A stretch of 60,157 nucleotides of DNA, from contig JAFXDC010000065.1 of assembly GCA_017516345.1 (NCBI GenBank), positions 64,481-124,637 on the forward strand, given 5' to 3'. A program made the translations under genes and the position numbers. Under the pieces are notes generated by a model. That model saw nothing but the letters and a program-made list of their open reading frames with translations, made no database searches and was not told the DNA's origin. The stretch comes from Clostridia bacterium (GTDB lineage Bacteria; Bacillota; Clostridia; Christensenellales; QALW01). Position 1 is the stretch's first letter. Every line of letters starts with the position of its first letter. Positions 15,479 to 24,800 of this stretch are shown piece after piece.

Positions 15479-16513
15479 ATGTTAGCAGCAAGAATGTATG
15501 GTATAAACGATGTTCGTGTGGAGGATGTTCCTATTCCAAAGCCCTCCGCAGGTGAATTGCTTGTAAAAGTTAAATCCGCCGCTATTTGTGGCACAGATGT
15601 CCGTATGATAAAAAACGGCGCAAAAGGAATAGACGAAAATCATCCACTTGTTTTAGGACACGAATTTTCAGGAATTATTGAAGAACTAGGTGAAGGCGTT
15701 ACAGGATATAAGGTGGGGCAGCGTGTTGCGATAGCCCCCAATATGGGTTGCGGCATTTGTGATACCTGCGTGGCAGGTAATGGCCACCTCTGCCCTGATT
15801 ATCGTGCTTTTGGCATAAGCCTTGATGGTGGTTTTGCAGAATACTGCCTTATCACCAGCGATGCTGTTAGAAGTGGTAATGTATGTGTATTAGATGACGC
15901 CGTTTCATTTGATTCAGGTGCTATTAATGAGCCTTTATCTTGTGTATGCAATGGTTTTGAGCATGCCGATATCCACCCCGGAGATAAAGTTTTAGTAGTT
16001 GGTGCAGGTCCTATTGGTATAATGCACTGTGCGTTAGCTCTTATGGCAGGTGCAGTAGTTTACCTAAATGATTTGTCCGCCGAAAGACTTTCCGATGCAA
16101 AAAAATTATATCCCAAAATCAATACGATTGAAGGAGACCTTAAAACAGAGCTTTTGAAAGAAACAAATGGTTATGGCGCTGATGCTATTATTACTGCTTG
16201 CCCTGTTCCACAAGTTCAATCTCTTGCAGTGGAGCTTGCAGCATTAGGCGGAAGAGTAATTATGTTTGGTGGCATTCCCGCTGACAAAACCCCTGTGGGC
16301 ATTAATACCAATTTAATCCACTACAAGCAGCTTATTATTTCAGGTACAACAAGAGCAAGCCTTATCCAATACAGAAAAACATTAAATTATATTTCAAGCG
16401 GTGTTTTGGATGTAGAGTCTCTTGTAAGTAAGCGCTTTAAGATTGCGGATTTCAATGAGGCGGTTGAACTTGCTACAAAAGCTGTAGGGCTAAAGAATGT
16501 AATTGTATTTTAA
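15479..16513 (+). CDS. Zinc-dependent medium-chain (polyol) dehydrogenase
   Basis: A 344-aa MDR-family alcohol dehydrogenase. Catalytic zinc ligands are visible in AAICGTDVRM (Cys) and LVLGHEFSG (His-Glu); the structural zinc lobe is CGICDTCVAGNGHLC. The NAD-binding loop is VVGAGPIGIMHCALA, and INEPLSC gives the further active-site Glu. It is most like sorbitol/L-threonine/L-iditol-type dehydrogenases, which oxidise a secondary alcohol of a polyol or sugar acid to a ketone. It begins 11 nt after the Gfo/Idh gene with AAGGAGG and is the second oxidation step candidate in the operon. Confidence 0.88.
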   Translation: MLAARMYGINDVRVEDVPIPKPSAGELLVKVKSAAICGTDVRMIKNGAKGIDENHPLVLGHEFSGIIEELGEGVTGYKVGQRVAIAPNMGCGICDTCVAGNGHLCPDYRAFGISLDGGFAEYCLITSDAVRSGNVCVLDDAVSFDSGAINEPLSCVCNGFEHADIHPGDKVLVVGAGPIGIMHCALALMAGAVVYLNDLSAERLSDAKKLYPKINTIEGDLKTELLKETNGYGADAIITACPVPQVQSLAVELAALGGRVIMFGGIPADKTPVGINTNLIHYKQLIISGTTRASLIQYRKTLNYISSGVLDVESLVSKRFKIADFNEAVELATKAVGLKNVIVF

Positions 16514-16530
16514 TGTAGTGAGGTGGTTTT

Positions 16531-18009
16531 ATGTATGATCCCATCTTTATTGGAATTGACATAGGTACACAAGGGACAAAGGCTGTTTTGTGCAACAAAA
16601 ACGGCGATGTGCTTTTTGAAGCATTTTGCAAATCAAACTTAATACAGCCAGATAGTAAAACAATATATGAAAATCCCGATGACATATTCAATTCCGTGAT
16701 AACAACTATTAAAGAACTCACCCAAAAAGCCGGAGATGACAGCAAACGCATCCATTCAATATGTATAGATGCACAAATGGCAGGGATAATGGCGATAGAT
16801 GAAAACTTTGAGGCTGTTACTCCTCTTGATTCATGGCTCGATTCAAGATGCAAGCATTACACAAGTCTTTTGCAGAAAGAAGCCGGTGATGAAGCAATTC
16901 AGTGTAGTGGAGGACAGATAATTCATTCACACGCCTCTAAAATACTTTGGTGGAAAAATGAAGAGAAAGACACCTATAAAAGAATCAAAAAGTTTGTTAT
17001 GCCGAATGCCTATGTTGCAGGAAAGCTTTGCGGACTAACACACGAAGATGCATTTATGGATTATACTTTTCTTCACTTTAACATTTTTAGCGATAATAAA
17101 AATTTGCATTATAATGAAAGTTTGTTAAAGCTCTTTAATGTAGATTTAGACAAGCTTCCAAAGATTGTATCTCCTACTGATATTATTGGAACTATATCCC
17201 CGTATTTTTCAAAAGTGATGGGGCTTCCGGGTGGTGTAAGCGTTTTAGCGGGTTGCGGTGATACGGCAGCATCAAGCATTGGTGCAGGAATTACAAAAAA
17301 AGGTGTTGCTTACGATGTGGCAGGTACTGCTTCAGTTTTTGCTTGTGCTACGGACAAATTTGTTCCAGATACAAAGCACAAAACTCTTCTTTTCTCTCGC
17401 AGTATTTTAAAAGACCTGTATCTCCCGTTATCATATATAAATGGTGGAGGTCTTTGCCTTTCTTGGTTTTCAGAGCTTACAGGAAAATCATTTAACGAGC
17501 TTAATGCCTCTGTAAGAGAAAATCCATCAATCGATACACCTATATTCATCCCGCATTTTCAAGGAAGGTTATTCCCGATTAACAACAATATAGAAGGTGC
17601 ATTCTTAGGCCTCAATTTTAATACAAATTTCACAGCAATGTATAAAGCTGTTATGGAATCTATTGCGTTTGAGTATAACTATTATTTAAGCATCTTAAAG
17701 GATACAAATTCGGTAACGGATAACTTGAAAATTATTGGTGTTGGCGGTGGTGCTAAGAGCGATGTTTTTGCACAAATAAAAGCAGATGTTCTTAATTGTT
17801 CTTACATTGTCCCGCAGTCAATTGATTCTGCACCTGTTGCTTGTGCATTGTTAGCTTCGCATAAAGCTGGTTATAACGAAGAAAACTTGTCTGATGTATT
17901 TTCCAAGAGGACATCTCAAACAAAGGAATATTCACCAAATAATGATGAACATCAAAAATATAAACCAATATATAACAAGTATTTAACTTTACTTGATAGA
18001 TTAACTTAA
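16531..18009 (+). CDS. FGGY family carbohydrate kinase
   Basis: A 492-aa sugar kinase, xylulokinase-like in layout. The N-terminal phosphate loop is [17 protein letters not shown]; the substrate region has [13 protein letters not shown] and [10 protein letters not shown]; the second ATP region is [16 protein letters not shown], and the C-terminal adenosine motif is [20 protein letters not shown] kinases phosphorylate ketoses or polyols using ATP. In this operon it should act on the ketone made by one of the two dehydrogenases or by the isomerase, before the DeoC-type aldolase. The start has GAGGTGG seven bases upstream. Confidence 0.87.
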   Translation: MYDPIFIGIDIGTQGTKAVLCNKNGDVLFEAFCKSNLIQPDSKTIYENPDDIFNSVITTIKELTQKAGDDSKRIHSICIDAQMAGIMAIDENFEAVTPLDSWLDSRCKHYTSLLQKEAGDEAIQCSGGQIIHSHASKILWWKNEEKDTYKRIKKFVMPNAYVAGKLCGLTHEDAFMDYTFLHFNIFSDNKNLHYNESLLKLFNVDLDKLPKIVSPTDIIGTISPYFSKVMGLPGGVSVLAGCGDTAASSIGAGITKKGVAYDVAGTASVFACATDKFVPDTKHKTLLFSRSILKDLYLPLSYINGGGLCLSWFSELTGKSFNELNASVRENPSIDTPIFIPHFQGRLFPINNNIEGAFLGLNFNTNFTAMYKAVMESIAFEYNYYLSILKDTNSVTDNLKIIGVGGGAKSDVFAQIKADVLNCSYIVPQSIDSAPVACALLASHKAGYNEENLSDVFSKRTSQTKEYSPNNDEHQKYKPIYNKYLTLLDRLT

Positions 18010-18040
18010 AAAATTTTTTATATTAAGAGGGTATAAACTT

Positions 18041-18742
18041 ATGAAAAACAATTTAACACCAGAAACTTTAGCAAAATACTTTGACCAAACATTATTAAAG
18101 CCGTACGCAAGCGAAGAACAGTTTAAGCTTTTTTGTGAAGAAAGTGACCGTTATGGCTTTGCAATGGTTGCAATCAACTCTGCACCTGTAAAATTCTGCC
18201 GTGAAATTTTAAAAGACAGCGATGTCCATGTGGGTGCAGCTATTGGTTTCCCTCTTGGACAAACTACAATCGCTGTAAAGGTTTTTGAAACAGAACAGGC
18301 TATTAAAGAAGGTGCAGACGAAATAGACTATGTAGTAAACCTTGTTAAATTAAAAAGTGGTGATTACAACTACATAGAAGACGAAATGCGTCAAATTGTT
18401 GATGTATGCAATAAATATGGGAAAATTTCCAAAGTGATTTTCGAAAACTGCTACTTGACAGAAGATGAAAAGAAAATTCTTTGCGAAATTGCTCTTAAAG
18501 TAAGACCTACATTTATTAAGACAAGCACAGGATTTGGCACCCCTACTCCTGGTGTTGCCGTTGGCGCTACTGTAGAAGATGTAAAATTAATGAAATCCAT
18601 TGTTGGAGATGCGGTTAAAGTAAAAGCAGCCGGCGGTGTAAGAACTCTTGACGATGCAATTGCTATGATTGAAGCAGGCGCAGAAAGAATTGGAACAAGC
18701 GCAGCAGTGAAAATTGTAGAAGAGTTAAAATCAAGACAATAA
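18041..18742 (+). CDS. deoC: DeoC-type aldolase (deoxyribose-phosphate aldolase family)
   Basis: A 233-aa class I aldolase of the DeoC/LacD superfamily. The Schiff-base lysine is in [14 protein letters not shown], the second key lysine in [15 protein letters not shown], and the N-terminal [10 protein letters not shown] plus [10 protein letters not shown] match DeoC. The classic reaction splits 2-deoxyribose 5-phosphate to acetaldehyde and glyceraldehyde 3-phosphate. However, the neighbours (kinase, two dehydrogenases, lyxose-type isomerase, but no deoB, pdp or deoD) are not those of nucleoside salvage, so it may cleave a different phosphorylated keto sugar here. Confidence 0.88.
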   Translation: MKNNLTPETLAKYFDQTLLKPYASEEQFKLFCEESDRYGFAMVAINSAPVKFCREILKDSDVHVGAAIGFPLGQTTIAVKVFETEQAIKEGADEIDYVVNLVKLKSGDYNYIEDEMRQIVDVCNKYGKISKVIFENCYLTEDEKKILCEIALKVRPTFIKTSTGFGTPTPGVAVGATVEDVKLMKSIVGDAVKVKAAGGVRTLDDAIAMIEAGAERIGTSAAVKIVEELKSRQ

Positions 18743-18763
18743 TTGAAAGAAAGGGAAATTATT

Positions 18764-19312
18764 ATGAGTAACACAGATATTCAAATTAAAGCAAGACAAG
18801 ATGCCATAAAACTTTATGAAAAAGCCGGAATTGTATTGACAGATGAAGAAAAAAACAGGTTGGAATTTTGTGATTACGGTCTGAATGATTTTGAACGTAT
18901 TGGTACCGAAATCCTTATTTATGTAAATACAAAGCGTGTTTGTGCAAAGGAAATGGCGCTTACGCCTAACCAGATTTGCCCTGAACATATTCATCCTCAA
19001 TTAGGCGATTATGCCGGTAAAGAAGAAACCTTTCGATGCAGATGGGGTGAGGTTTATTTGTATGTTCCCGGTGAACCTACAAAAAATCCAAAGGGTTTTG
19101 TTCCGCAGGAAAGAAAAGAGCATTTTACTGTATGGCATGAAATCCATCTGTTGCCCGGTGAACAATATACCTTGAAAGAACAAACCCTTCATTGGTTCCA
19201 GGCTGGTCCCGAAGGTGCTGTAATTTCAGAATTTTCAACTCCAAGCTTTGATGAGGCAGATATATTTACAGACCCCCAAATAAACAGAGTTGGACTATTC
19301 TCAATAAATTAA
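18764..19312 (+). CDS. D-lyxose/D-mannose family sugar isomerase (cupin)
   Basis: A 182-aa cupin that matches the D-lyxose ketol-isomerase family (B. subtilis YdaE type). Metal-binding motif 1 is visible in CPEHIHPQLGDYAGKEETFRCRWGEVYLYVPGE (His-x-His ... Glu), and motif 2 in LHWFQAGPEGAVISEFSTPSFDEADIFTDP. These isomerases convert lyxose to xylulose or mannose to fructose, using Mn2+. An in-frame TTG at 18743 is possible, but AAGGGAAA sits before the ATG at 18764. It closes the operon, and no clear terminator follows directly; the nearest is at 19470. Confidence 0.8.
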   Translation: MSNTDIQIKARQDAIKLYEKAGIVLTDEEKNRLEFCDYGLNDFERIGTEILIYVNTKRVCAKEMALTPNQICPEHIHPQLGDYAGKEETFRCRWGEVYLYVPGEPTKNPKGFVPQERKEHFTVWHEIHLLPGEQYTLKEQTLHWFQAGPEGAVISEFSTPSFDEADIFTDPQINRVGLFSIN

Positions 19313-19364
19313 CATTATAAGGTAGAATAAACATATCACAGAATTCGCAAAAAACCATGGTTAA

Positions 19365-19448
19365 GCAGATCATAACAACAAAGGAATCGTAGACGCTTGC
19401 ATGTATAGCCTGCTTAAAGACGAATGGAAAAAGCATCAACAGAGATAA
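19365..19448 (+). pseudogene. C-terminal remnant of a GNAT acetyltransferase gene
   Basis: An open stretch between two in-frame stops encodes ADHNNKGIVDACMYSLL-KDEWKK and a TAA. This matches the end of RimI/RimJ-like acetyltransferases, where (N)GK..DA.MYSLLKDEW is typical. There is no start codon, ribosome binding site or upstream domain, so only the tail of a former gene survives. It lies just past the sugar operon, as would be left by a deletion or insertion junction. Confidence 0.5.
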
Positions 19449-19469
19449 GCTTGATTTGCACAAGCTCAT

Positions 19470-19500
19470 AATACCCCGACAGAAGATCCGTCGGGGTATT
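19470..19500 (+). terminator. Terminator downstream of sugar operon
   Basis: Perfect arms AATACCCCGAC / GTCGGGGTATT (11 bp) with a 9-nt loop; the following T content is modest. It may serve the sugar operon and the broken acetyltransferase. Confidence 0.65.
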
Positions 19501-19650
19501 ATCATTATCGGAAGCGACCCTTGGAGTGCGATGATTACTTGTATTTTTCGTATGAGGCTTTATCTTGATCTAAGGCCCTCTTCTCGGTGGCGCCTGCGGT
19601 AATCAGATGCGTTAACGTGTGTTATTTGCGTAAAAATAATAGAGATTATT

Positions 19651-19690
19651 TGTTTTTTCTATTGAAATGACGGTTATTTTGTGTTATACT
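19651..19690 (+). promoter_or_regulatory. Promoter of zinc-ribbon protein gene
   Basis: TTGAAA, a 17-nt spacer and TATACT lie within this interval, about 50 nt before the start codon. Confidence 0.6.
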
Positions 19691-19734
19691 ATCAAAAGTT
19701 AAGAAACAGAAGTATTGATTATTCGGAGGATATT

Positions 19735-20736
19735 ATGGCTTTTTGTACAAAATGCGGTACTCAGTTAAAGGAAGGTGCTAATTTCTGTGCCAAGTGCGGA
19801 AATCCCGTAAAGGCAGCTCAGCCCGTTGAACAGCAGGCGGTGGCAGTGGCACAACAGCCCACACCCGTTCAGATGGAACAGAACGGACTCTACTTTTACA
19901 GAGGAATACAACGACATTTCCCGCTTTGCGGTAAGGTAGTGACCGTTTCTTCGGGTATGGACGTATTTAACTATTACAGAAAAACATTCCTGAATCTTGC
20001 AAGAATTCAGGCTGATGCCTTAAGAAGGGAATATATACAACGCATCAACGATCTTGATTCCTTCCTTGTATATTTCCCCGAAATGTATAGTAGGTACAGA
20101 CAACCGTTGTTAGACCTTGCGGTGGACATTTTCCCTCTTGCGGGAATTTACGATCTGTCCCCCGAGCAGTTTGAGAGACAGCATACCGCTGATTTCTGCC
20201 TTTGCGGAGAGGACGTGGACGTCGTTATCGAAAGCTTTAATCTTACCATTGAGGCCAATCAGGAAAGAAAGGTAAGAATGTATAATATGATGCCCGGCGT
20301 GGTATTCAGCGGCCTTGCAGGCTTTGCCGCCGCCATCGCACTTAACGCTGCGGTAACCGCAATTGCAGAGGCCGACATCAGAAATGCAGACGTATCCCGC
20401 AAGCAGCGTCAGGAGCTATATGAGCGTATAGACTTTGACGTTCTTATGGACCGCGCCTTTGTTGACTATTGGCGTGTATTCCTTTCGCTTACCTGGTGGA
20501 TGAATCAAAAGGGCTTGGACGTTTGGTATCCTAATGATCAGGACAATTCAAGAGCCGAGGGCCTGTATCAGAACCTGCTCTCGGGCAGAATTCCTCAGCA
20601 GGTGCTTCTTGATCAGTACATACTGCTGCTTCAGCTTAATCCTTATGCTGATGATCATCTTCAGTATTTACTTGACAATGCCGGTGTAACAAACGAAACA
20701 GCACCAATTTTCGACTATTTTGATTTTGATTATTAA
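19735..20736 (+). CDS. Zinc-ribbon domain protein, function unknown
   Basis: A 333-aa protein. Residues 1-27 are a zinc ribbon, FCTKCGTQLKEGANFCAKCG, then a Gln/Pro/Val-rich linker, then a largely helical body. One stretch near 180-200 is hydrophobic (PGVVFSGLAGFAAAIALNAAV) and could be a membrane segment or buried helix. The body contains many Tyr/Asp-rich helices and ends in the acidic aromatic tail FDYFDFDY. The start at 19735 has CGGAGG eight bases ahead; the frame extends further upstream but across the promoter. No recognised function; zinc ribbons of this type often occur in clostridial membrane-associated proteins. It is a single-gene unit with its own promoter and terminator. Confidence 0.75.
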   Translation: MAFCTKCGTQLKEGANFCAKCGNPVKAAQPVEQQAVAVAQQPTPVQMEQNGLYFYRGIQRHFPLCGKVVTVSSGMDVFNYYRKTFLNLARIQADALRREYIQRINDLDSFLVYFPEMYSRYRQPLLDLAVDIFPLAGIYDLSPEQFERQHTADFCLCGEDVDVVIESFNLTIEANQERKVRMYNMMPGVVFSGLAGFAAAIALNAAVTAIAEADIRNADVSRKQRQELYERIDFDVLMDRAFVDYWRVFLSLTWWMNQKGLDVWYPNDQDNSRAEGLYQNLLSGRIPQQVLLDQYILLLQLNPYADDHLQYLLDNAGVTNETAPIFDYFDFDY

Positions 20737-20757
20737 TATTTGCCTATTAAACAATAA

Positions 20758-20786
20758 AACGCCGCAATACTAATTGCGGCGTTTTT
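20758..20786 (+). terminator. Terminator, bidirectional
   Basis: Arms AACGCCGCAAT and ATTGCGGCGTT (11 bp), 4-nt loop, followed by TTT. It lies between convergent genes and can serve both. Confidence 0.85.
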
Positions 20787-20812
20787 GTAATTTTATTGCT
20801 TATATTAAGGCG

Positions 20813-21649
20813 TCATTTTCTATATTTTCCCGGAGGAAGCAGACCGTTGCGTTTGAAGGATTGATACATATAAAACTTGTCCGAAAAACCGCATAATGAA
20901 GCAACTTCCTCAAAATCGTTATTGCCTTTTTCTATTAATATGCGGGCGTGCTCTAAACGTATGCTTATAAGATATTGGTGGAAGGTTTTTCCGTACCCCT
21001 GCTTCATAATACGGTTAATTTGTCTTTGACACATATACAATGCGTTTGATGCGTCTGTAAGAGAGATATCTTTAGCATAATTGGCTTCTATAAAATCTGC
21101 TATGGCTTGGTATCGGGGTATGCATTCTTTGTTTTCGTTTATTGATATACTTGTATTACTCACTACGCTGTAAAGCTTAGAAATGAGCAATAATGTAAGC
21201 CCTTGCAAGGACATTATTTTAGCAGATGACGCGCCGCATACCTCATCGATGATCATTTTTAACACATGAAAGACCTCGTTGCTTCTGTATGGTCTATCGT
21301 GAGCGGCAACAAGAGTCTCTGCAATACCGACGTTATCGTTGATTATACATTCAAGACAGTATTCGCCCATAGGGTCATCCGGATCAGAAAAATGAGAGTG
21401 CGGAACATGGGGGCCTGTTATAAAGAAATCACCTGCAGTAAGCTGATGCTCGTTCTTTCCAATCAAAGCAGTTCCGCTTCCCGTAGTTATAAAATGTAAT
21501 TCAAAATCAAGATGCTCGTGGACATTTACGTTCCAATTGCGTGAAGGGTGAACGTACGTAAGCTTTACAACTTGAATTTCAAGGCCGTTTATGTTTATGT
21601 TAAGATATCTATCGTTAAGAAATGAATCTACACGAACAAAGTTTCTCAT
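20813..21649 (-). CDS. AraC family transcriptional regulator (divergent to GH92 gene)
   Basis: A 278-aa regulator. Residues about 35-105 form a cupin sensor (NVNVHEHLDFELHFITTGSGTALIGKN..LTAGDFFITGPHVPHSHF); the C-terminus holds two helix-turn-helices (DISLTDASNALYMCQRQINRIMKQGYGKTFHQYL and DFEEVASLCGFSDKFYMYQSFKRNGLLPPGKYRK). It is transcribed away from the giant GH92 mannosidase gene 170 bp away, so control of that gene by a mannose-containing glycan signal is the simplest reading. No clear tandem operator repeat was found in the shared region, unlike the AraC gene at 13.5-14.3 kb. Confidence 0.87.
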   Translation of the reverse strand: MRNFVRVDSFLNDRYLNININGLEIQVVKLTYVHPSRNWNVNVHEHLDFELHFITTGSGTALIGKNEHQLTAGDFFITGPHVPHSHFSDPDDPMGEYCLECIINDNVGIAETLVAAHDRPYRSNEVFHVLKMIIDEVCGASSAKIMSLQGLTLLLISKLYSVVSNTSISINENKECIPRYQAIADFIEANYAKDISLTDASNALYMCQRQINRIMKQGYGKTFHQYLISIRLEHARILIEKGNNDFEEVASLCGFSDKFYMYQSFKRNGLLPPGKYRK

Positions 21650-21690
21650 ATATATGTCCTTTTTTTACAATTGCTTGTCTGTTTTTATTA

Positions 21691-21719
21691 TTGAAAAAAT
21701 CATTATTTAAATCTATAAT
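21691..21719 (+). promoter_or_regulatory. Promoter of GH92 gene
   Basis: TTGAAA (21691-21696), 17-nt spacer, perfect TATAAT (21714-21719); about 100 nt of leader precedes the start codon. Confidence 0.65.
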
Positions 21720-21820
21720 AGCAGTATACAATACGTATTTGTAAAAGTAAAATGTTTTTTTGTGATTTGAGCGATCATTTTTCACAATAGATTGGTTGCT
21801 TGATTCAGGAAGGGAGAATA

Positions 21821-24800
21821 ATGAAACACTATAAAATGAAATGGAGATGTTTATTAGCAATGTTTTTAGTATTAAATGTTATTTTATCGTTGATCGGTTG
21901 TGATACACCGACGGCTTCGTTGCCTGTGGAACCTACCGGTACCAATGGGGTGTCTACCCTTGTTAATACCGACCATATTAATGAGCAGAATGCCATATCC
22001 TACAACAAAGAAAAGAACGTTAAATGGAGCACTTCCTTTGAAACAACGGATGGGTTTGTAGGAGATATCGTTCATGTGGAAAATATAGGTGAATATAAGG
22101 ATACGTCTTTGCGGGACGGTGATGCAGTATCGCTTATATTAAAATCTGAAATCGATGCATCGCCCGTAATGACTCAGTACGGTTCAATTGATGCGCTTTT
22201 TGATCATGATAACATTACAAAATATATTACTGAGAAAAATCCGTCCGTGAATAACCCTGTATATATAACGATGCCCCTTAAGCAGGCATTTGCTGTTAAT
22301 TGGTATACAATTACAAGTGCCAACGATGTTGAAAACCGTGACCCGCGGGATTGGGTGCTTTACGGTTCAAACAACGGTGAGCAATGGGAAATCGTGCATG
22401 AAATAAAAGATTATGATTTTCCTGCAAGACAACAAACACATCTGTTTAAGTTCGACAACGATGTTCAATACTGCTTTTATAAGCTTGTTATTACACGTAC
22501 CGGCGGTGAGTATCACACTCAGATTGGTGGATTCAGACTGGGATGCGGCAGCGGTGAATACAGTATATACACAAAGGAACATACATTAAACGCACAGTTT
22601 AGCCCTAATTTGCCTGCGGAAACCGGCGAAATACGTATTACACTTGAGGAATCGCAGGTGGTAAATCGCTATTCACTAATCTCTAACGATAACGATTGTA
22701 CTCAGGACCCGTATTCATGGACGTTGTATGCTTCGGATAATAACAAAGATTGGACAGAATTACACTCCGAGGACGTAGTGAACTTTTCGAGCAGAGGACA
22801 TGAATATATCGTTGATATCGACAATACCGTGCCGTATAAGTACTACAAATTAAAAATACATAAAGCTGCCTATGCTGCAACTTCGTTATTGAAGGGGGTA
22901 TCACTCGGATATTATGATTGGAGGCAAGGGGATCCGGAGGTGTCTGTTGGAAACGGGGCAAGTGTCACCTGGGGATCGGTTGCCAATAAGGGCTGGACAG
23001 GTCAAAATGCACTTATGCTTGCAGGAGCTCATCTTGGCAAGGGCGAAGCATACGCTGAGGTTGTATTGTATAGTGGCCTTAATATAACCGTTGATGCGGA
23101 CACCTATCTTGATTACAAGATATTCCCGGATTTTGCAAACGAATATGATTATGACTATACCTCGCAATTCGTCGCTATAGATATATTGTTTACCGATGGC
23201 ACGCGACTGTCTGAACTTGATGCGTCCGATCAATATGGCTTTAAAATGTCTGCAATGGGGCAGGGAATGTCGGAGGTTTATTATACAAAAGCATGGAACG
23301 AGGTATGCAGTAATATCGGTGAGGTTGCACAGGGGAAAACAATTGATAAAATACTCGCCGTGTACGATAAAGATTATAATAATAACTCCGGAAATTCAAT
23401 TTTCCGTACTTATATTGATGATGTTAGCATTTATACTGAAAAAGAGATAGTAACTGCGCTTTCTGATTATGTAAACATAACCCGAGGAACATATCCAAAT
23501 ACACATGTAAGCTCGCCGACAAGGGGAACCTGTACTCCGATTGTTGCTGTACCGCATGGTTTTAACCATTTTGGACCGGTGAATAATATGTATCGTCTCT
23601 ATACTTATCACTTGGAGGGTGATGCAAAAAAGATGAAGCATATTTCGCTTTATCATAATCCGGTGGCGGCACTTGGTCATTATTCGGAATATAGCTTTAT
23701 GATAAACAACTCCATAAATACCGCAACCGCCGATGTAAATACTATATCCTACGATAATCGCGGTGCCGAGTTTTCTCATGAAAATGAGATCAGTAAGGCG
23801 CATTATTATAGCGTCGTCTTTGACGAAAATAGCGCAGCATCTAATTGCAGGATCGAAGTTACACCAACGGAGCATGCGGCAATGCTCAGATTTACCTTTG
23901 ACGAAAACAGTGCGTATCGTAATATAATTTTCGATTGCCCACGTGGAAACGGTAACATCAAATTCAATGCAGACGGATCCTTCATCGGATATACAGATAT
24001 GAAACAGGAAGGTGTGTACTATGGTGATAGTGGTGCACGAAGAATGTATTTTTACGGTTATTTTGACGTGGCACCCGGATATAGCAGAAGCTTTGGAAAA
24101 AGCGGTATTATTAGCTTTGAAAATGCCGACGTTGTAAACATGAAGGTGGCTTCGTCCTTTATCAGCTACGAGCAAGCGCAAAAGAATCTGGAGCTTGAAA
24201 TAGGTAAAAACGAGACGTTTGAATCGGTTGCCTGCAGAGCAAAGAAGGCCTGGGAAGAAATACTTGGAAGAGTGGAAATCGAAGGGGCAACCCGGGATCA
24301 ATTGGTGACCTTTTATTCCTGCTTGTACCGTACATACCTTTTCCCTTATGCACATCATGAAAACATAGGAACGAAGGAAGAGCCTAAGTATGCATATGCA
24401 AATCCCTATAAAGGAACACAAACTAAGCCTGAGATTACCGAGGGGACCCTTTATTCGGGATACGGCGTATGGGATACGTATAGGAATACACATCAGTTAT
24501 ATTCGATATTGACACCTGAATTTACCGAAATTTATGCACAAGGCATTATTGATCATTACAAACAATATGGGTGGACTCCAAAGTATACGGTTCCTATGAG
24601 TGTTGTATGTATGAACGCTGGTTGTGATAGTATTCTTTCGGATCTTGCCGTTAAAGGTATTGAATTTGATTACGAAGAGGCATACAAGGCGTTGCTTAAA
24701 GAGGTAAATTGCTATAACAAAGATAATTTGGGTAGGCAGGGATCAAATTCATATCCATATACTTATTATATGAATATGAATGTTTCTTCCAATCTTGAAT

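Noticed and set aside
14437-19312. myo-Inositol (iol) operon
   Set aside because: Only a Gfo/Idh dehydrogenase would fit; no iolE, iolD, iolB or iolJ-type genes are present.
23396-24493. Minus-strand open frame of 365 codons opposite the GH92 gene
   Set aside because: No start signal or recognisable domain, and the plus strand holds strong GH92 motifs throughout.
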